Origin: Streptomyces sp. NBC_00237
GTDB taxonomy: Bacteria; Actinomycetota; Actinomycetes; Streptomycetales; Streptomycetaceae
DNA: 64,000 nucleotides
Direction of reading: 5' to 3'
NCBI RefSeq assembly: GCF_026342435.1
Contig: NZ_JAPEMT010000004.1
Location: forward strand, 186,001-250,000
Shown here: piece after piece, positions 41,269 through 49,973 of the stretch
How positions within the stretch are numbered: position 1 is the stretch's first letter
Layout of the letters: each line of letters starts with the position of its first letter
Made by a program: the position numbers and the translations under genes
Notes under the pieces: model-generated
Database searches by the model: none
What the model saw: the letters and a program-made list of their open reading frames with translations, nothing else
Told to the model about the DNA's origin: nothing

Positions 41269-43257
41269 ATGACCACTCGCAGCATCACCGACCGTCTGGG
41301 CGGCCTCGCCTTCGGCGGGGACTACAACCCCGAGCAGTGGGACGAGCCGGTGTGGAAGGAGGACGACGAGCTGATGCGCCGGGCCAGGGTCAACCTGGCC
41401 ACGGTGGGCGTCTTCTCCTGGGCCCTGCTCGAACCGGAGGAGGGGCGCTACGACTTCGACTGGCTCGACGCACACGTCGAACGCCTGCACGCGAACGGCG
41501 TGGCCGTCGACCTGGCCACCCCGACCGCCTCCCCGCCGCCCTGGTTCACCCTGGCCCACCCCGACGCGTTGCCGGTCACCCCCGAGGGCACCCGCCACGT
41601 CCACGGCAGCCGCAACACGTACTGCCTCGCCGCGCCCGCCTACCGGAACGCGGCCCGCCGGATCGCCTCCGCGCTGGCCGAGCGGTACGGCGACCACCCC
41701 GCCCTCGCGCTGTGGCACGTGCACAACGAGTACGCCACGCTCTGCTGGTGCGACCACACGGCCGCCGCCTTCCGGGTCTGGCTGCGCGAGCGCCACGGCT
41801 CGCTGGACGCCCTCAACGCGGCCTGGGGGACGGCCTTCTGGAGCCAGCACTACACCTCCTGGGAGCAGGTGCTGCCGCCGCGCGCGACGCATTGGCACGG
41901 GAACCCCGGCCAGGCCGTGGACTTCCGCCGCTTCTGGTCCGACGAGATCATCGCCGCCTACCGCGAGCAGCGCGACGCGATCCGCGCGCACAGCGACCGG
42001 CCGGTGACGACCAACCTGATGCTGCCCGCTTACCAGAACGTGGACCTGTGGAATTTCGCCCGCGAACTCGACGTCGTCACCTCCGACCAGTACCCGAGCT
42101 CCCCCGGCCTGGACGCCGCCGCCAGTGTCGCCGTCCACGCCGACCGCACCCGTTCCCTGGGCGGCGGACGCCCCTGGCTGCTGATGGAGCAGGGCACCAA
42201 CACCGTCTACGACGGGGGTCGGATCCTCGGCAAGGAGCCCGGCGACATCCTGCGCCACTCGCTGGGCCATGTCGCCCGTGGTTCGGAGGGCGCCCTGTTC
42301 TTCCAGTGGCGGCAGTCCCGGGCAGGCGCCGAGACCTGGCACTCGGCGATGGTCCCGCACGCGGGCCCGGACAGCCGGATCTTCCGCGAGGTCACGCAGT
42401 TGGGCGAGGCGGTGTCCCGGCTGGGCGAGCTGGCGGGGTCGACGGTCACCGGTTCGGTTGCCGTACTGGACAGCCCGGACGCCTGGTGGGCACTCGGCGT
42501 GGACGGACTGCCTTCCTCCCGGCTCGACGACTACCACGGGGAACTCGTCCGGGCGCACCGCGCGCTGTGGGACGCGGGGCTCACCGTCGACTTCGCCCGT
42601 CCGGAGCACGAGTTGGGCCGCTACCGGCTGGTCGTCGCCCCTGCCCTGTTCCTCCTGTCCGACGAAGCCGCCGAGAACCTGCGCCGCTACGTCGAGGGCG
42701 GCGGGACGCTCCTGGTCCAGCACGCGGCCGGTTTCGTCGACGACCGCATGCACGCCAGGCTCGGCGGCTATCCGGCCGGGCCGCTGCGCGAGGCGCTGGG
42801 CATCCGCGTCGAGGAGCCCCGGCCGCTGCGGGAGGACCAGCGGATCACCCTGTCGGACGGGTCGCAGGGCACGGTCTGGAGCGAGGTGGTGCGCACCGAG
42901 GGCGCACAGACCCTCGCCACGTACACCCACGGCATGCTCGCGGGCGGGCCCGCCCTCACCCGGCACCGCTCCGGTGGCGGGCAGGGCTGGTACCTGTCCA
43001 CCCGGCTGGACGACGCCGGTTACGCGGCCCTGGTCGGCCGCCTGCTGACGGAGGCCGGAGCCGGGCCCGACGTGCCGGGCATTCCGGCCGGTGTCGAGGC
43101 CGTCACCCGCCGCTCCTCCGACGGCCGTCACTGGCAGGTGCTGCTCAACCACACCGCCGAGGCCGTGCCCCTGCCCGAGCCCGCCCACGACCTGCTCACC
43201 GACGCCCCCGTACGTGAACTGCCCGCCGGCGGTTGCGCGGTTCTGCGCGGGCACTGA
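41269..43257 (+). CDS. GH42 beta-galactosidase, intracellular
   Basis: A 662-residue enzyme without signal peptide. The N-terminal GH42 signature LAFGGDYNPEQWDE is classic, acid/base Glu154 is in WHVHNEYA and nucleophile Glu307 in PWLLMEQGTN. The structural-zinc cysteines of many GH42 enzymes are present in part (CWCDHT). The trimerisation domain (VAVLDSPDAWWAL) and C-terminal beta domain follow. It is only distantly similar to the other GH42 (36543-38696), so the pair probably differ in linkage or aglycone preference. First gene of an eight-gene operon; the next gene begins 16 bp later. Confidence 0.94.
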   Translation: MTTRSITDRLGGLAFGGDYNPEQWDEPVWKEDDELMRRARVNLATVGVFSWALLEPEEGRYDFDWLDAHVERLHANGVAVDLATPTASPPPWFTLAHPDALPVTPEGTRHVHGSRNTYCLAAPAYRNAARRIASALAERYGDHPALALWHVHNEYATLCWCDHTAAAFRVWLRERHGSLDALNAAWGTAFWSQHYTSWEQVLPPRATHWHGNPGQAVDFRRFWSDEIIAAYREQRDAIRAHSDRPVTTNLMLPAYQNVDLWNFARELDVVTSDQYPSSPGLDAAASVAVHADRTRSLGGGRPWLLMEQGTNTVYDGGRILGKEPGDILRHSLGHVARGSEGALFFQWRQSRAGAETWHSAMVPHAGPDSRIFREVTQLGEAVSRLGELAGSTVTGSVAVLDSPDAWWALGVDGLPSSRLDDYHGELVRAHRALWDAGLTVDFARPEHELGRYRLVVAPALFLLSDEAAENLRRYVEGGGTLLVQHAAGFVDDRMHARLGGYPAGPLREALGIRVEEPRPLREDQRITLSDGSQGTVWSEVVRTEGAQTLATYTHGMLAGGPALTRHRSGGGQGWYLSTRLDDAGYAALVGRLLTEAGAGPDVPGIPAGVEAVTRRSSDGRHWQVLLNHTAEAVPLPEPAHDLLTDAPVRELPAGGCAVLRGH

Positions 43258-43273
43258 ACCCGAAAGGAACGCC

Positions 43274-45406
43274 ATGACCGAGCAGGACACGGCCAAAGAA
43301 CACAGGCTCTTTCTGTGGGGGCACGACGCCCTCCACCTGGAGATCACCCTCGACGACGGCTGCCCGCGCGTCACCCACATCGGACAGCCCGGCGAGGCAC
43401 TGCCGAGCCCCGGTGCGGCCCTGCCCCTGGTGGAGGTGACGGCCACGGGTCACGGCCGAGGCTGGTCGGGCGACCGCTTGGTGGGCACCGACCTCGGCGG
43501 ACGGCTGCGGTACCGGAGCCACCGCGCGAGCCGTGACGGCGACTGGCACGTACTGAGCGTGCACCTCCACGAGCCGCGGACCGGGCTGGTCGCCGAGGTG
43601 ACGTACCGGTCGCCGGACGGCGTCCCCGTACTCCGCAGCGAGGTGACCCTGCGCAACGAGGGGCGGGCCGCGCTGAACCTGGAGTCGGTCAGCTCGCTCG
43701 CGGTGGGCTGCCTGGCCCCGCAGACCGAGAGGACCGTCGACGACGCGGACCTGCTGTGGGCGCAGAACGACTGGATGGCCGAATGCCGTTGGCAGCGGCA
43801 GCCGATGCGCCTGAGCACACCGGCCCGCAACGGACGGGTGAGCGTCTCGCACGGCAAGGCCGGAATCGCCCTCAACGGGCAGGGCGCCTGGTCCAGTTGC
43901 GGACGTCTTCCCATGGGCGGGTGGACGGACCGGCGTACCGGCCGCACCTGGGTGTGGCAGATCGAGCACAACGGCGGGGGCTGGCGCTGGGAGTGCGAGG
44001 AGCAGCAACAGGCCGTCTACGCGGCGCTGTTCGGGCCCACCGACATCCACCACGGCTGGCGCCACCCCCTCGAACCCGGCGCCGCGTTCCGTGCCGTGCC
44101 CGCCGCCCTGTCCTTCAGCGCCGACGGCGGTCCGGATGCCGCGTTCGCCGCGCTGACCCGCTACCGCCGCCTCCAGCGCCGCCCGCACGCCGACCACCAA
44201 CGGCTGCCCGTCGTCTTCAACGACTACATGAACTGCCTGATGGGCGACCCCACGACCGAGAAGCTGCTGCCGCACATCGAGGCCGCGGCCGACGCGGGCG
44301 CGGAGTACTTCGTCATCGACGCGGGCTGGTACGACGACGAGAACGGCGGCTGGTGGAACACCGTCGGCGCCTGGGAGGCCGCCGCCTCCCGGTTCCCCGG
44401 GGAGCGCGGCATCCACGAGGTGCTGGACCGCATCCGGGACCGGGGCATGGTCCCCGGACTGTGGCTGGAGCCGGAGATGATCGGCGTACGCAGCCCCATG
44501 GCCACGTCCCTGCCCGACGAGGCGTTCTTCCGCCGCGACGGCATCCGCGTCGCGGAGGCCGGACGGCACCATCTGGACCTGCGCCATCCGGCCGCCCGCG
44601 CCCACCTGGACGAGGTCGTGGACCGCCTCGTCGGCGCGTGGGGCGTCGGCTACCTCAAGCTCGACCACAACGTCGACCCCGGTTCCGGCACCAGCGCCCA
44701 CCCCGGCGAGAGTCCGGGCGCGGGCCTGCTCGGCCACAACCGGGCGCACCTCGACTGGCTCGACGGCGTCCTCGACCGGTACCCGCACCTGGTCCTGGAG
44801 AACTGCGCCTCCGGCGGGATGCGCTGGGACGACGCCCTGCTGTCCCGGATGCAGTTGCAGTCCACCAGCGATCAGCAGAACCTCCACCACTACGCCCCCA
44901 TCGCGGCCTCCGCTCCCACGGCCGCCACTCCCGAACAGGGGGCGGTGTGGGCGTACCCGCAGCCGGAGGACTCCCTCGACGAGGTGGCCTTCACCATGGC
45001 CAGCGCGCTCCTGGGGCGGATCCATCTCTCCGGCCGTCTTCCCGAACTGGCCCCGGAGGCGAGCGCGTTAGTGCACGAGGCCGTGGCGGCGTACAAATCC
45101 GTCCGAGGCGACCTGCCGCAGGCCGTGCCGTCCTGGCCGCTGGGCCTGCCCGCCTGGGACGACCCCTGGGTCGCGCTGGCCCTGCGTACCCCTGCCGTCA
45201 CCTACCTCACGGTCTGGCGCCGCCCCGGAGCCGATGCCACGGCGACGCTTCGCCTGCCCCACCTGCACGGCAGCGCCACCCGTTTCGACCTGCTGTATCC
45301 CTCGACCAGCCGGGTCGATCACGTCTGGACGCCCGAGCGGGCCGAGCTGCGCGTGACCCTGCCGACCGCACCGTCCGCCGTCCTGCTCCGCATCACGGCT
45401 CCCTGA
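43274..45406 (+). CDS. GH36 alpha-galactosidase-type enzyme with an in-frame TTA codon
   Basis: A 710-residue cytoplasmic enzyme with an N-terminal beta-supersandwich (1-300), a barrel, and a small C-terminal domain. Nucleophile Asp464 lies in YLKLDHNVDP, a variant of the usual KxDxNR motif, and acid/base Asp533 in TSDQQN; the ENCASGG loop is conserved. FVIDAGWYDDENGGW and GLWLEPEMIG are typical. Codon 599 is TTA (45068-45070), the only secure TTA I found in the window, so translation may need the developmental tRNA encoded by bldA. It is expected to remove alpha-galactose from galactomannan- or raffinose-type oligosaccharides. Confidence 0.9.
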   Translation: MTEQDTAKEHRLFLWGHDALHLEITLDDGCPRVTHIGQPGEALPSPGAALPLVEVTATGHGRGWSGDRLVGTDLGGRLRYRSHRASRDGDWHVLSVHLHEPRTGLVAEVTYRSPDGVPVLRSEVTLRNEGRAALNLESVSSLAVGCLAPQTERTVDDADLLWAQNDWMAECRWQRQPMRLSTPARNGRVSVSHGKAGIALNGQGAWSSCGRLPMGGWTDRRTGRTWVWQIEHNGGGWRWECEEQQQAVYAALFGPTDIHHGWRHPLEPGAAFRAVPAALSFSADGGPDAAFAALTRYRRLQRRPHADHQRLPVVFNDYMNCLMGDPTTEKLLPHIEAAADAGAEYFVIDAGWYDDENGGWWNTVGAWEAAASRFPGERGIHEVLDRIRDRGMVPGLWLEPEMIGVRSPMATSLPDEAFFRRDGIRVAEAGRHHLDLRHPAARAHLDEVVDRLVGAWGVGYLKLDHNVDPGSGTSAHPGESPGAGLLGHNRAHLDWLDGVLDRYPHLVLENCASGGMRWDDALLSRMQLQSTSDQQNLHHYAPIAASAPTAATPEQGAVWAYPQPEDSLDEVAFTMASALLGRIHLSGRLPELAPEASALVHEAVAAYKSVRGDLPQAVPSWPLGLPAWDDPWVALALRTPAVTYLTVWRRPGADATATLRLPHLHGSATRFDLLYPSTSRVDHVWTPERAELRVTLPTAPSAVLLRITAP

Positions 45407-45458
45407 ACCGCCACCGTCCCGCTCTCCCCCTCACCGATCGACACCAAGGACCCGTCGA

Positions 45459-46967
45459 GTGCCCCCTCCGCACCAGCTGGACAAGCGCCCCACCAACCCC
45501 GTGCTCCCCGGCCTCCACCCCGACCCCAGCGTCTGCCGGGTCGGCGACGACTACTACCTCGCCTGCTCCAGCTTCGAGTACTTCCCCGGCGTGCCCCTCT
45601 TCCACAGCCGCGACCTGGTGCACTGGACGCAGCTCGGCAACGTCCTGGACCGGCCGGAGCAACTGCGGCTGTCCTCCGCGTGGTCCTCCGGCGGGATCTA
45701 CGCCCCCACCCTGCGCCACCACGACGGCCGCTTCTGGCTGATCGTCACCAACTGCCGCGAGGGCGGCGGCAATCTGATCGTCACCGCCACCGACCCCGCC
45801 GGGCCGTGGTCCGATCCCGTCCTGGCACCGGACGTGCCCGGCATCGACCCCGACCTGGCCTGGGACGAGGACGGCACCTGCTGGTGCACGGTCGCCGGGG
45901 GGTGGCAGGTCCGCATCGACCCGTCCACCGGGCGGACGCTCGGCACCCCGCACCAACTCTGGGCGGGCGGGCCCGACGCCAAGGCCCCGGAGGCGCCGCA
46001 CCTGTACCGGATCGGCGGGTACTGGTACCTGCTCATCGCCGAGGGCGGCACCGAGCGCGGGCACGGAGTGTCGATCGCCCGCGGGCTCTCCCCCGCCGGT
46101 CCGTTCGAGCCGTGCCCGGACAACCCGGTCCTCACCCACCGGGGCACCGACCGCCCCGTCCAGAACACCGGGCACGCCGACCTGGTCCAAGGCCCAGACG
46201 GCTCCTGGTGGATGGTGCTGCTCGGGGTGCGGCCGGGGGGCGGCACCCCGGGCTGGCACGTCCTCGGCCGGGAGACCTTCCTGACCCCGGTGACCTGGGT
46301 GGACGACTGGCCGGTCGTCGGCAGGGTCTCCCTGGAGCTGCCCGAGCTGCCGTGGCCGCTGGTCCCCGGGCCCGCCGAGGAGCTGCGGGACGACTTCGAC
46401 TCCGCCGGACTGCGGCCGTACTGGATCTCCGTACGCGACCGGCCGGTGGAGCACTGCACCACCGAGGAGCGTCCCGGATGGCTGACGCTGCGTGCGCGCG
46501 GCACATCGCTGGACGAACCGGACGTGGTGTTCACCGGCCGCCGCCAGCAGCACGTCGCGTGCCGGGCGCGCACCCTGGTCGACCCGTCCGAAGGGCGCGG
46601 CGGTCTCGCCGTACGGCTGGACGAGCAGCACCACTACGCGGTCGAGGCCACCGGCACCGAGGTCCGGGTGATCGCGCGCGTCGGCTCCCTGAGCACGGTC
46701 GTGGCCGAGCGGCCCGCGCCCGCAGGACCGCTGGTCCTCGCCCTGACGACCGCCCCGCCGCCCGAGGGCGGACCGTGCACCGGACCCGATGTGGTCTCCC
46801 TCGGCTTCGAACAGTCCGACGGCACGTTCACCGAGCTGGCGAACCTCGACGGCCGCTACCTGTCGACCGAGGTCGCGGGCGGCTTCACCGGACGGGTCAT
46901 CGGCCTGTACGCCTCGGACGGCACCCTGCGCTTCGACTGGTTCGACTACGAACCCCTCGACGGCTGA
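45459..46967 (+). CDS. GH43 beta-xylosidase/arabinofuranosidase-type enzyme, intracellular
   Basis: A 502-residue enzyme lacking a signal. The propeller (1-310) opens with NPVLPGLHPDPSVCRVGDDYY, giving the catalytic base Asp in HPDPS, followed by the Asp in GIDPDLAWDEDG and the acid Glu in APEAPHLYRIGGYWYLL. The C-terminal beta-sandwich (about 325-500) is the one common to GH43 beta-xylosidases. GTG start with AAGGA 8-9 bases upstream. Between alpha-galactosidase and GH5 genes, it probably trims arabinose or xylose from imported oligosaccharides; activity cannot be fixed from sequence. Confidence 0.9.
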   Translation: MPPPHQLDKRPTNPVLPGLHPDPSVCRVGDDYYLACSSFEYFPGVPLFHSRDLVHWTQLGNVLDRPEQLRLSSAWSSGGIYAPTLRHHDGRFWLIVTNCREGGGNLIVTATDPAGPWSDPVLAPDVPGIDPDLAWDEDGTCWCTVAGGWQVRIDPSTGRTLGTPHQLWAGGPDAKAPEAPHLYRIGGYWYLLIAEGGTERGHGVSIARGLSPAGPFEPCPDNPVLTHRGTDRPVQNTGHADLVQGPDGSWWMVLLGVRPGGGTPGWHVLGRETFLTPVTWVDDWPVVGRVSLELPELPWPLVPGPAEELRDDFDSAGLRPYWISVRDRPVEHCTTEERPGWLTLRARGTSLDEPDVVFTGRRQQHVACRARTLVDPSEGRGGLAVRLDEQHHYAVEATGTEVRVIARVGSLSTVVAERPAPAGPLVLALTTAPPPEGGPCTGPDVVSLGFEQSDGTFTELANLDGRYLSTEVAGGFTGRVIGLYASDGTLRFDWFDYEPLDG

Positions 46968-47010
46968 ACCGGATCGGAACACCCCCACCACCGACCGAAA
47001 GGCACGCCCC

Positions 47011-48780
47011 GTGAAACACCTGCCCAGACCCGCACACCGTCGCGGCCACGGCTCCGGACGTCTGACCGCCCTGCTGGTGGCGCTGCTCGTCGTCCTGGGG
47101 CTGGCCCCCACCGGCACCGCGACCGCCGCACCCGACGCCCCGGCGCGGCAGGCCCCCGCCGCGGTCAAGGTTCCGGCCCGCGCCATGGACGCCGTCGCGG
47201 CGATGCAGCCCAGCTGGAACCTGGGCAACACCCTGGACGCGATTCCGGACGAGACCTCCTGGGGCAACCCCAAGGCCACCCGGGAGTTGTTCAAGGCCGT
47301 CCGGGCGGAGGGCTTCCGCAGCGTCCGCATCCCGGTGACCTGGAGCGCACACCAGTCGGCCACCGCGCCGTTCGCCGTCGAAGCCGCGTACCTGAACCGC
47401 GTCAAGCAGGTCGTCGACTGGGCGGTCGCCGAGAACCTCTACGTCGTGCTCAACGTGCACCACGACTCGTGGCAGTGGCTGGAGAAGATCTCCACCACGG
47501 ACCACGACCAGGTGCTCGCACGCTTCAACTCCCTGTGGACCCAGATCGCCGCGACGTTCCGCTCCGCGCCGCGCACCCTGCTCCTGGAAGGCATCAACGA
47601 ACCGGTCTTCGGCCAGGTCAGCGCCGCGCGCAAGGCCGAGTTGATGAACGAGCTCAACACCTCGTTCCACAAGGTCGTCCGCGCTTCGGGCGGCGCGAAC
47701 AAGGACCGTCTGCTCGTGCTGACCACGGAGTACGCCACACCGTCCCAGGCACTCATGGACAACCTGAACACCACGATCACGTCGCTGCGCGACAGCAACC
47801 TGGTCGCCACCGTGCACTACTACAGCTGGTACCCGTTCAGCGTGAACGTCGCGGGCGGCTACCGGTACGACGACGCGGCGCGCAACGACCTGACCGACGC
47901 CTTCGCCCGCATGCACCACACCTTCACCAGCAAGGGCATCCCGGTCTACCTCGGCGAGTACGGTCTGCTGAGCTATCCCGACCACCACCACCCCGCCCGC
48001 ATCGAGCGCGGTGAGGCCCTGAAGTACTACGAGCAGTTCGGGCACGCGGCGCGCCGGGCCGGTGTCACCACCGCCCTGTGGGACCCCTTCGCCTACCTGG
48101 ACCGGGCCACCCTGAAGTGGCGCGATCCCGCCCTGTTCGCCGTGATCAAGTCGAGCTGGACCACCCGCTCGGGAACCGCCTCCTTCGACAAGGTCTTCGT
48201 GGCGAAGTCGGAGCCGATCATTCCCCAGTCGCTCACCCTCCACCGGAACGGCACCCGGTTCCGGGGCCTGTGGCACGGTGACACGAAGCTCGCCGAGGGC
48301 CGCGACTACACCCTGTACGAGGACCGGATCACCCTCACGAAGCAGGCGCTGACCCGGCTGACCGGGAACCGGGAGTACGGGGTCAACGCGACGCTCCAGA
48401 GCCGGTTCTCGCGCGGGCTGCCCTGGCAGATCGACGTGGTCACCTACGACAAGCCGACCCTGGCCGACGCCACGGGCACGGCCGCCGCGTTCGCCGTTCC
48501 CACGAAGTTCCAGGGTGACCTGCTGGCGGCCATGGAGGCGACGTACGGCGACGGCAGCAACGCAGGCCAGACCGAATGGACCGCGTTCCAGGAGTTCAAC
48601 ATGTCCTTCTCGCCGGACTACCCGAAGGACGCGATCACGCTGACCCCCGGGTTCCTGAAGACACTGCGCGACGGCGACCCGGCGATCCTGACGTTCCACT
48701 TCCACAGTGGCGCCAAGGCGAAGTACCGGATCACGAAGTCCGGCGACACCGTCACCGGTACGACCGTCAAGACCCCCTGA
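47011..48780 (+). CDS. Secreted GH5 endo-glucanase/xyloglucanase with X2 and CBM46-like modules
   Basis: Extracellular endo-beta-glucanase of 589 residues. A signal peptide ends near residue 40 (TATAAPD). The GH5 barrel (about 55-385) has WNLGNTLDAIPDETSWG, acid/base Glu197 in LEGINEP and nucleophile Glu316 in YLGEYG, the pattern of subfamily GH5_4. Residues about 395-490 form an X2/Ig-like module (LTLHRNGTRF, GRDYTLYEDRITL) and 490-589 a CBM46-like module (TEWTAFQEFNMSFSPDYP). The same GH5-X2-CBM46 order occurs in Bacillus Cel5B, which acts on xyloglucan. GTG start with AAAGG upstream. A diverged paralogue lies two genes downstream. Confidence 0.9.
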   Translation: MKHLPRPAHRRGHGSGRLTALLVALLVVLGLAPTGTATAAPDAPARQAPAAVKVPARAMDAVAAMQPSWNLGNTLDAIPDETSWGNPKATRELFKAVRAEGFRSVRIPVTWSAHQSATAPFAVEAAYLNRVKQVVDWAVAENLYVVLNVHHDSWQWLEKISTTDHDQVLARFNSLWTQIAATFRSAPRTLLLEGINEPVFGQVSAARKAELMNELNTSFHKVVRASGGANKDRLLVLTTEYATPSQALMDNLNTTITSLRDSNLVATVHYYSWYPFSVNVAGGYRYDDAARNDLTDAFARMHHTFTSKGIPVYLGEYGLLSYPDHHHPARIERGEALKYYEQFGHAARRAGVTTALWDPFAYLDRATLKWRDPALFAVIKSSWTTRSGTASFDKVFVAKSEPIIPQSLTLHRNGTRFRGLWHGDTKLAEGRDYTLYEDRITLTKQALTRLTGNREYGVNATLQSRFSRGLPWQIDVVTYDKPTLADATGTAAAFAVPTKFQGDLLAAMEATYGDGSNAGQTEWTAFQEFNMSFSPDYPKDAITLTPGFLKTLRDGDPAILTFHFHSGAKAKYRITKSGDTVTGTTVKTP

Positions 48781-48876
48781 CCGACCGCTCGCCCCGCGCC
48801 CCGGCCTCCCGCCTCCCCGGGCGGCCGGGGCGCCTCTCTCTTCCCCTTCACGCCTTCGACCGCCCCGAGGACCGCC

Positions 48877-49857
48877 ATGCTTCCTTCCGACCCCACTCCT
48901 GACGAACTCCGTTCCCACCGGCCGGAGTTGTCCGTACCGGCGGACTTCGACGCCTTCTGGCAGAAGACCCTGGCCGAGGCCCGCGCGCACGGCGGGGCGG
49001 TGCGGGCCGAGCTGGTCACCGGCGAGCACCTGCTGAGCACCGTCGAGGTGTACGACGTCCGCTTCCCCGGCTGGAACGGCGAACCGGTGGCCGCCTGGCT
49101 GCTGCGCCCGCGCACTGCCGAAGGGCCGCTTCCGGTCGTCGTCTCCTACGCCGGATACAGCGGTGGCCGAGGGCTGCCGCACGACAACCTGGTGTGGTCG
49201 GCGGCCGGTTACGCCCACCTCGTCGTCGACACCCGCGGCCAGGGCCACGCCACCCCGGACCGGGGCGAGGGCGACGGCACCCAGTGGTCCGGGGGCTTCA
49301 TGACCCGTGGCATCGACTCACCCGACACCTACTACTACCGCCGCTTCATGACGGACTGCGTGCGCGCCGTGGACGCGGTCGCCGACCTGCCGGGTCTCGA
49401 CAGCGGCCGGGTCGTGGTGGCGGGCGGCAGCCAGGGCGGCGGCCTGACCCTCGCGGTCGCCGCACTCGCCCCCGAGAAGGTGGCGGCGGCGATGGTCGAC
49501 GTCCCGTTCCTGTGCCACTACCGCGAGGCGACGCGGACCAGCCTGGACGGCCCGTACCAGGAGATCGTCGAGTACCTGCGTTGGCACAGCCCGCACCGCG
49601 TCGAGCAGACCTTCGCGACGCTCGACTACTTCGACGGCGTCCACTTCGCCACCCGGGCGAGCGCCCCGGTCCTGTTCAGCGTCGGCCTCATGGACCCGGT
49701 CTGCCCGCCCGCCACGGTGTACGCCGCCTTCCAGCTCTACGCGGGGGCGGACCGGACCATGACCGTCTGGCCCTTCGCCGACCACGGCGGCGGCCACGGC
49801 CGCAACACGGCGGCCCAGCTGAAGTGGCTGCACCAGCGGGGAACCGCACAGAAGTAG
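48877..49857 (+). CDS. CE7 acetyl esterase (acetylxylan/cephalosporin C deacetylase family)
   Basis: A 326-residue alpha/beta-hydrolase that removes O-acetyl groups from acetylated (xylo)oligosaccharides. The CE7 landmarks are RGQGHATPD, Ser185 in GGSQGGG, Asp273 in LMDPVCPP and His303 in FADHGGGH, the same spacing as known hexameric CE7 enzymes. No signal peptide, so it acts on imported, still acetylated oligosaccharides. It separates the two GH5 genes in the operon. The downstream gap contains a perfect 10-bp hairpin (49918-49946). Confidence 0.93.
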   Translation: MLPSDPTPDELRSHRPELSVPADFDAFWQKTLAEARAHGGAVRAELVTGEHLLSTVEVYDVRFPGWNGEPVAAWLLRPRTAEGPLPVVVSYAGYSGGRGLPHDNLVWSAAGYAHLVVDTRGQGHATPDRGEGDGTQWSGGFMTRGIDSPDTYYYRRFMTDCVRAVDAVADLPGLDSGRVVVAGGSQGGGLTLAVAALAPEKVAAAMVDVPFLCHYREATRTSLDGPYQEIVEYLRWHSPHRVEQTFATLDYFDGVHFATRASAPVLFSVGLMDPVCPPATVYAAFQLYAGADRTMTVWPFADHGGGHGRNTAAQLKWLHQRGTAQK

Positions 49858-49917
49858 TTGAAGAATGTCCGACCGGATCGGCAACCTCTCGCGCCCCGGC
49901 GGCAACTGGAAGGCGAC

Positions 49918-49946
49918 ACCGGCCCCCATCCCCCTCGGGGGCCGGT
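49918..49946 (+). terminator. Intra-operon hairpin between CE7 and second GH5 gene
   Basis: ACCGGCCCCC (49918-49927) and GGGGGCCGGT (49937-49946) are perfect arms around a 9-base loop. No T-run follows, so it may be a partial terminator or an mRNA-stabilising stem lowering or insulating expression of the following genes. Confidence 0.55.
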
Positions 49947-49973
49947 CCCCCCACTTCCAGAAACGGACGAGCA

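Noticed and set aside
43274..45406. GH36 inactive because the nucleophile motif is KLDHNV instead of KxDxNR
   Set aside because: The nucleophile Asp, the acid/base Asp and the ENCASGG loop are all present, so an active enzyme with a variant motif is simpler.
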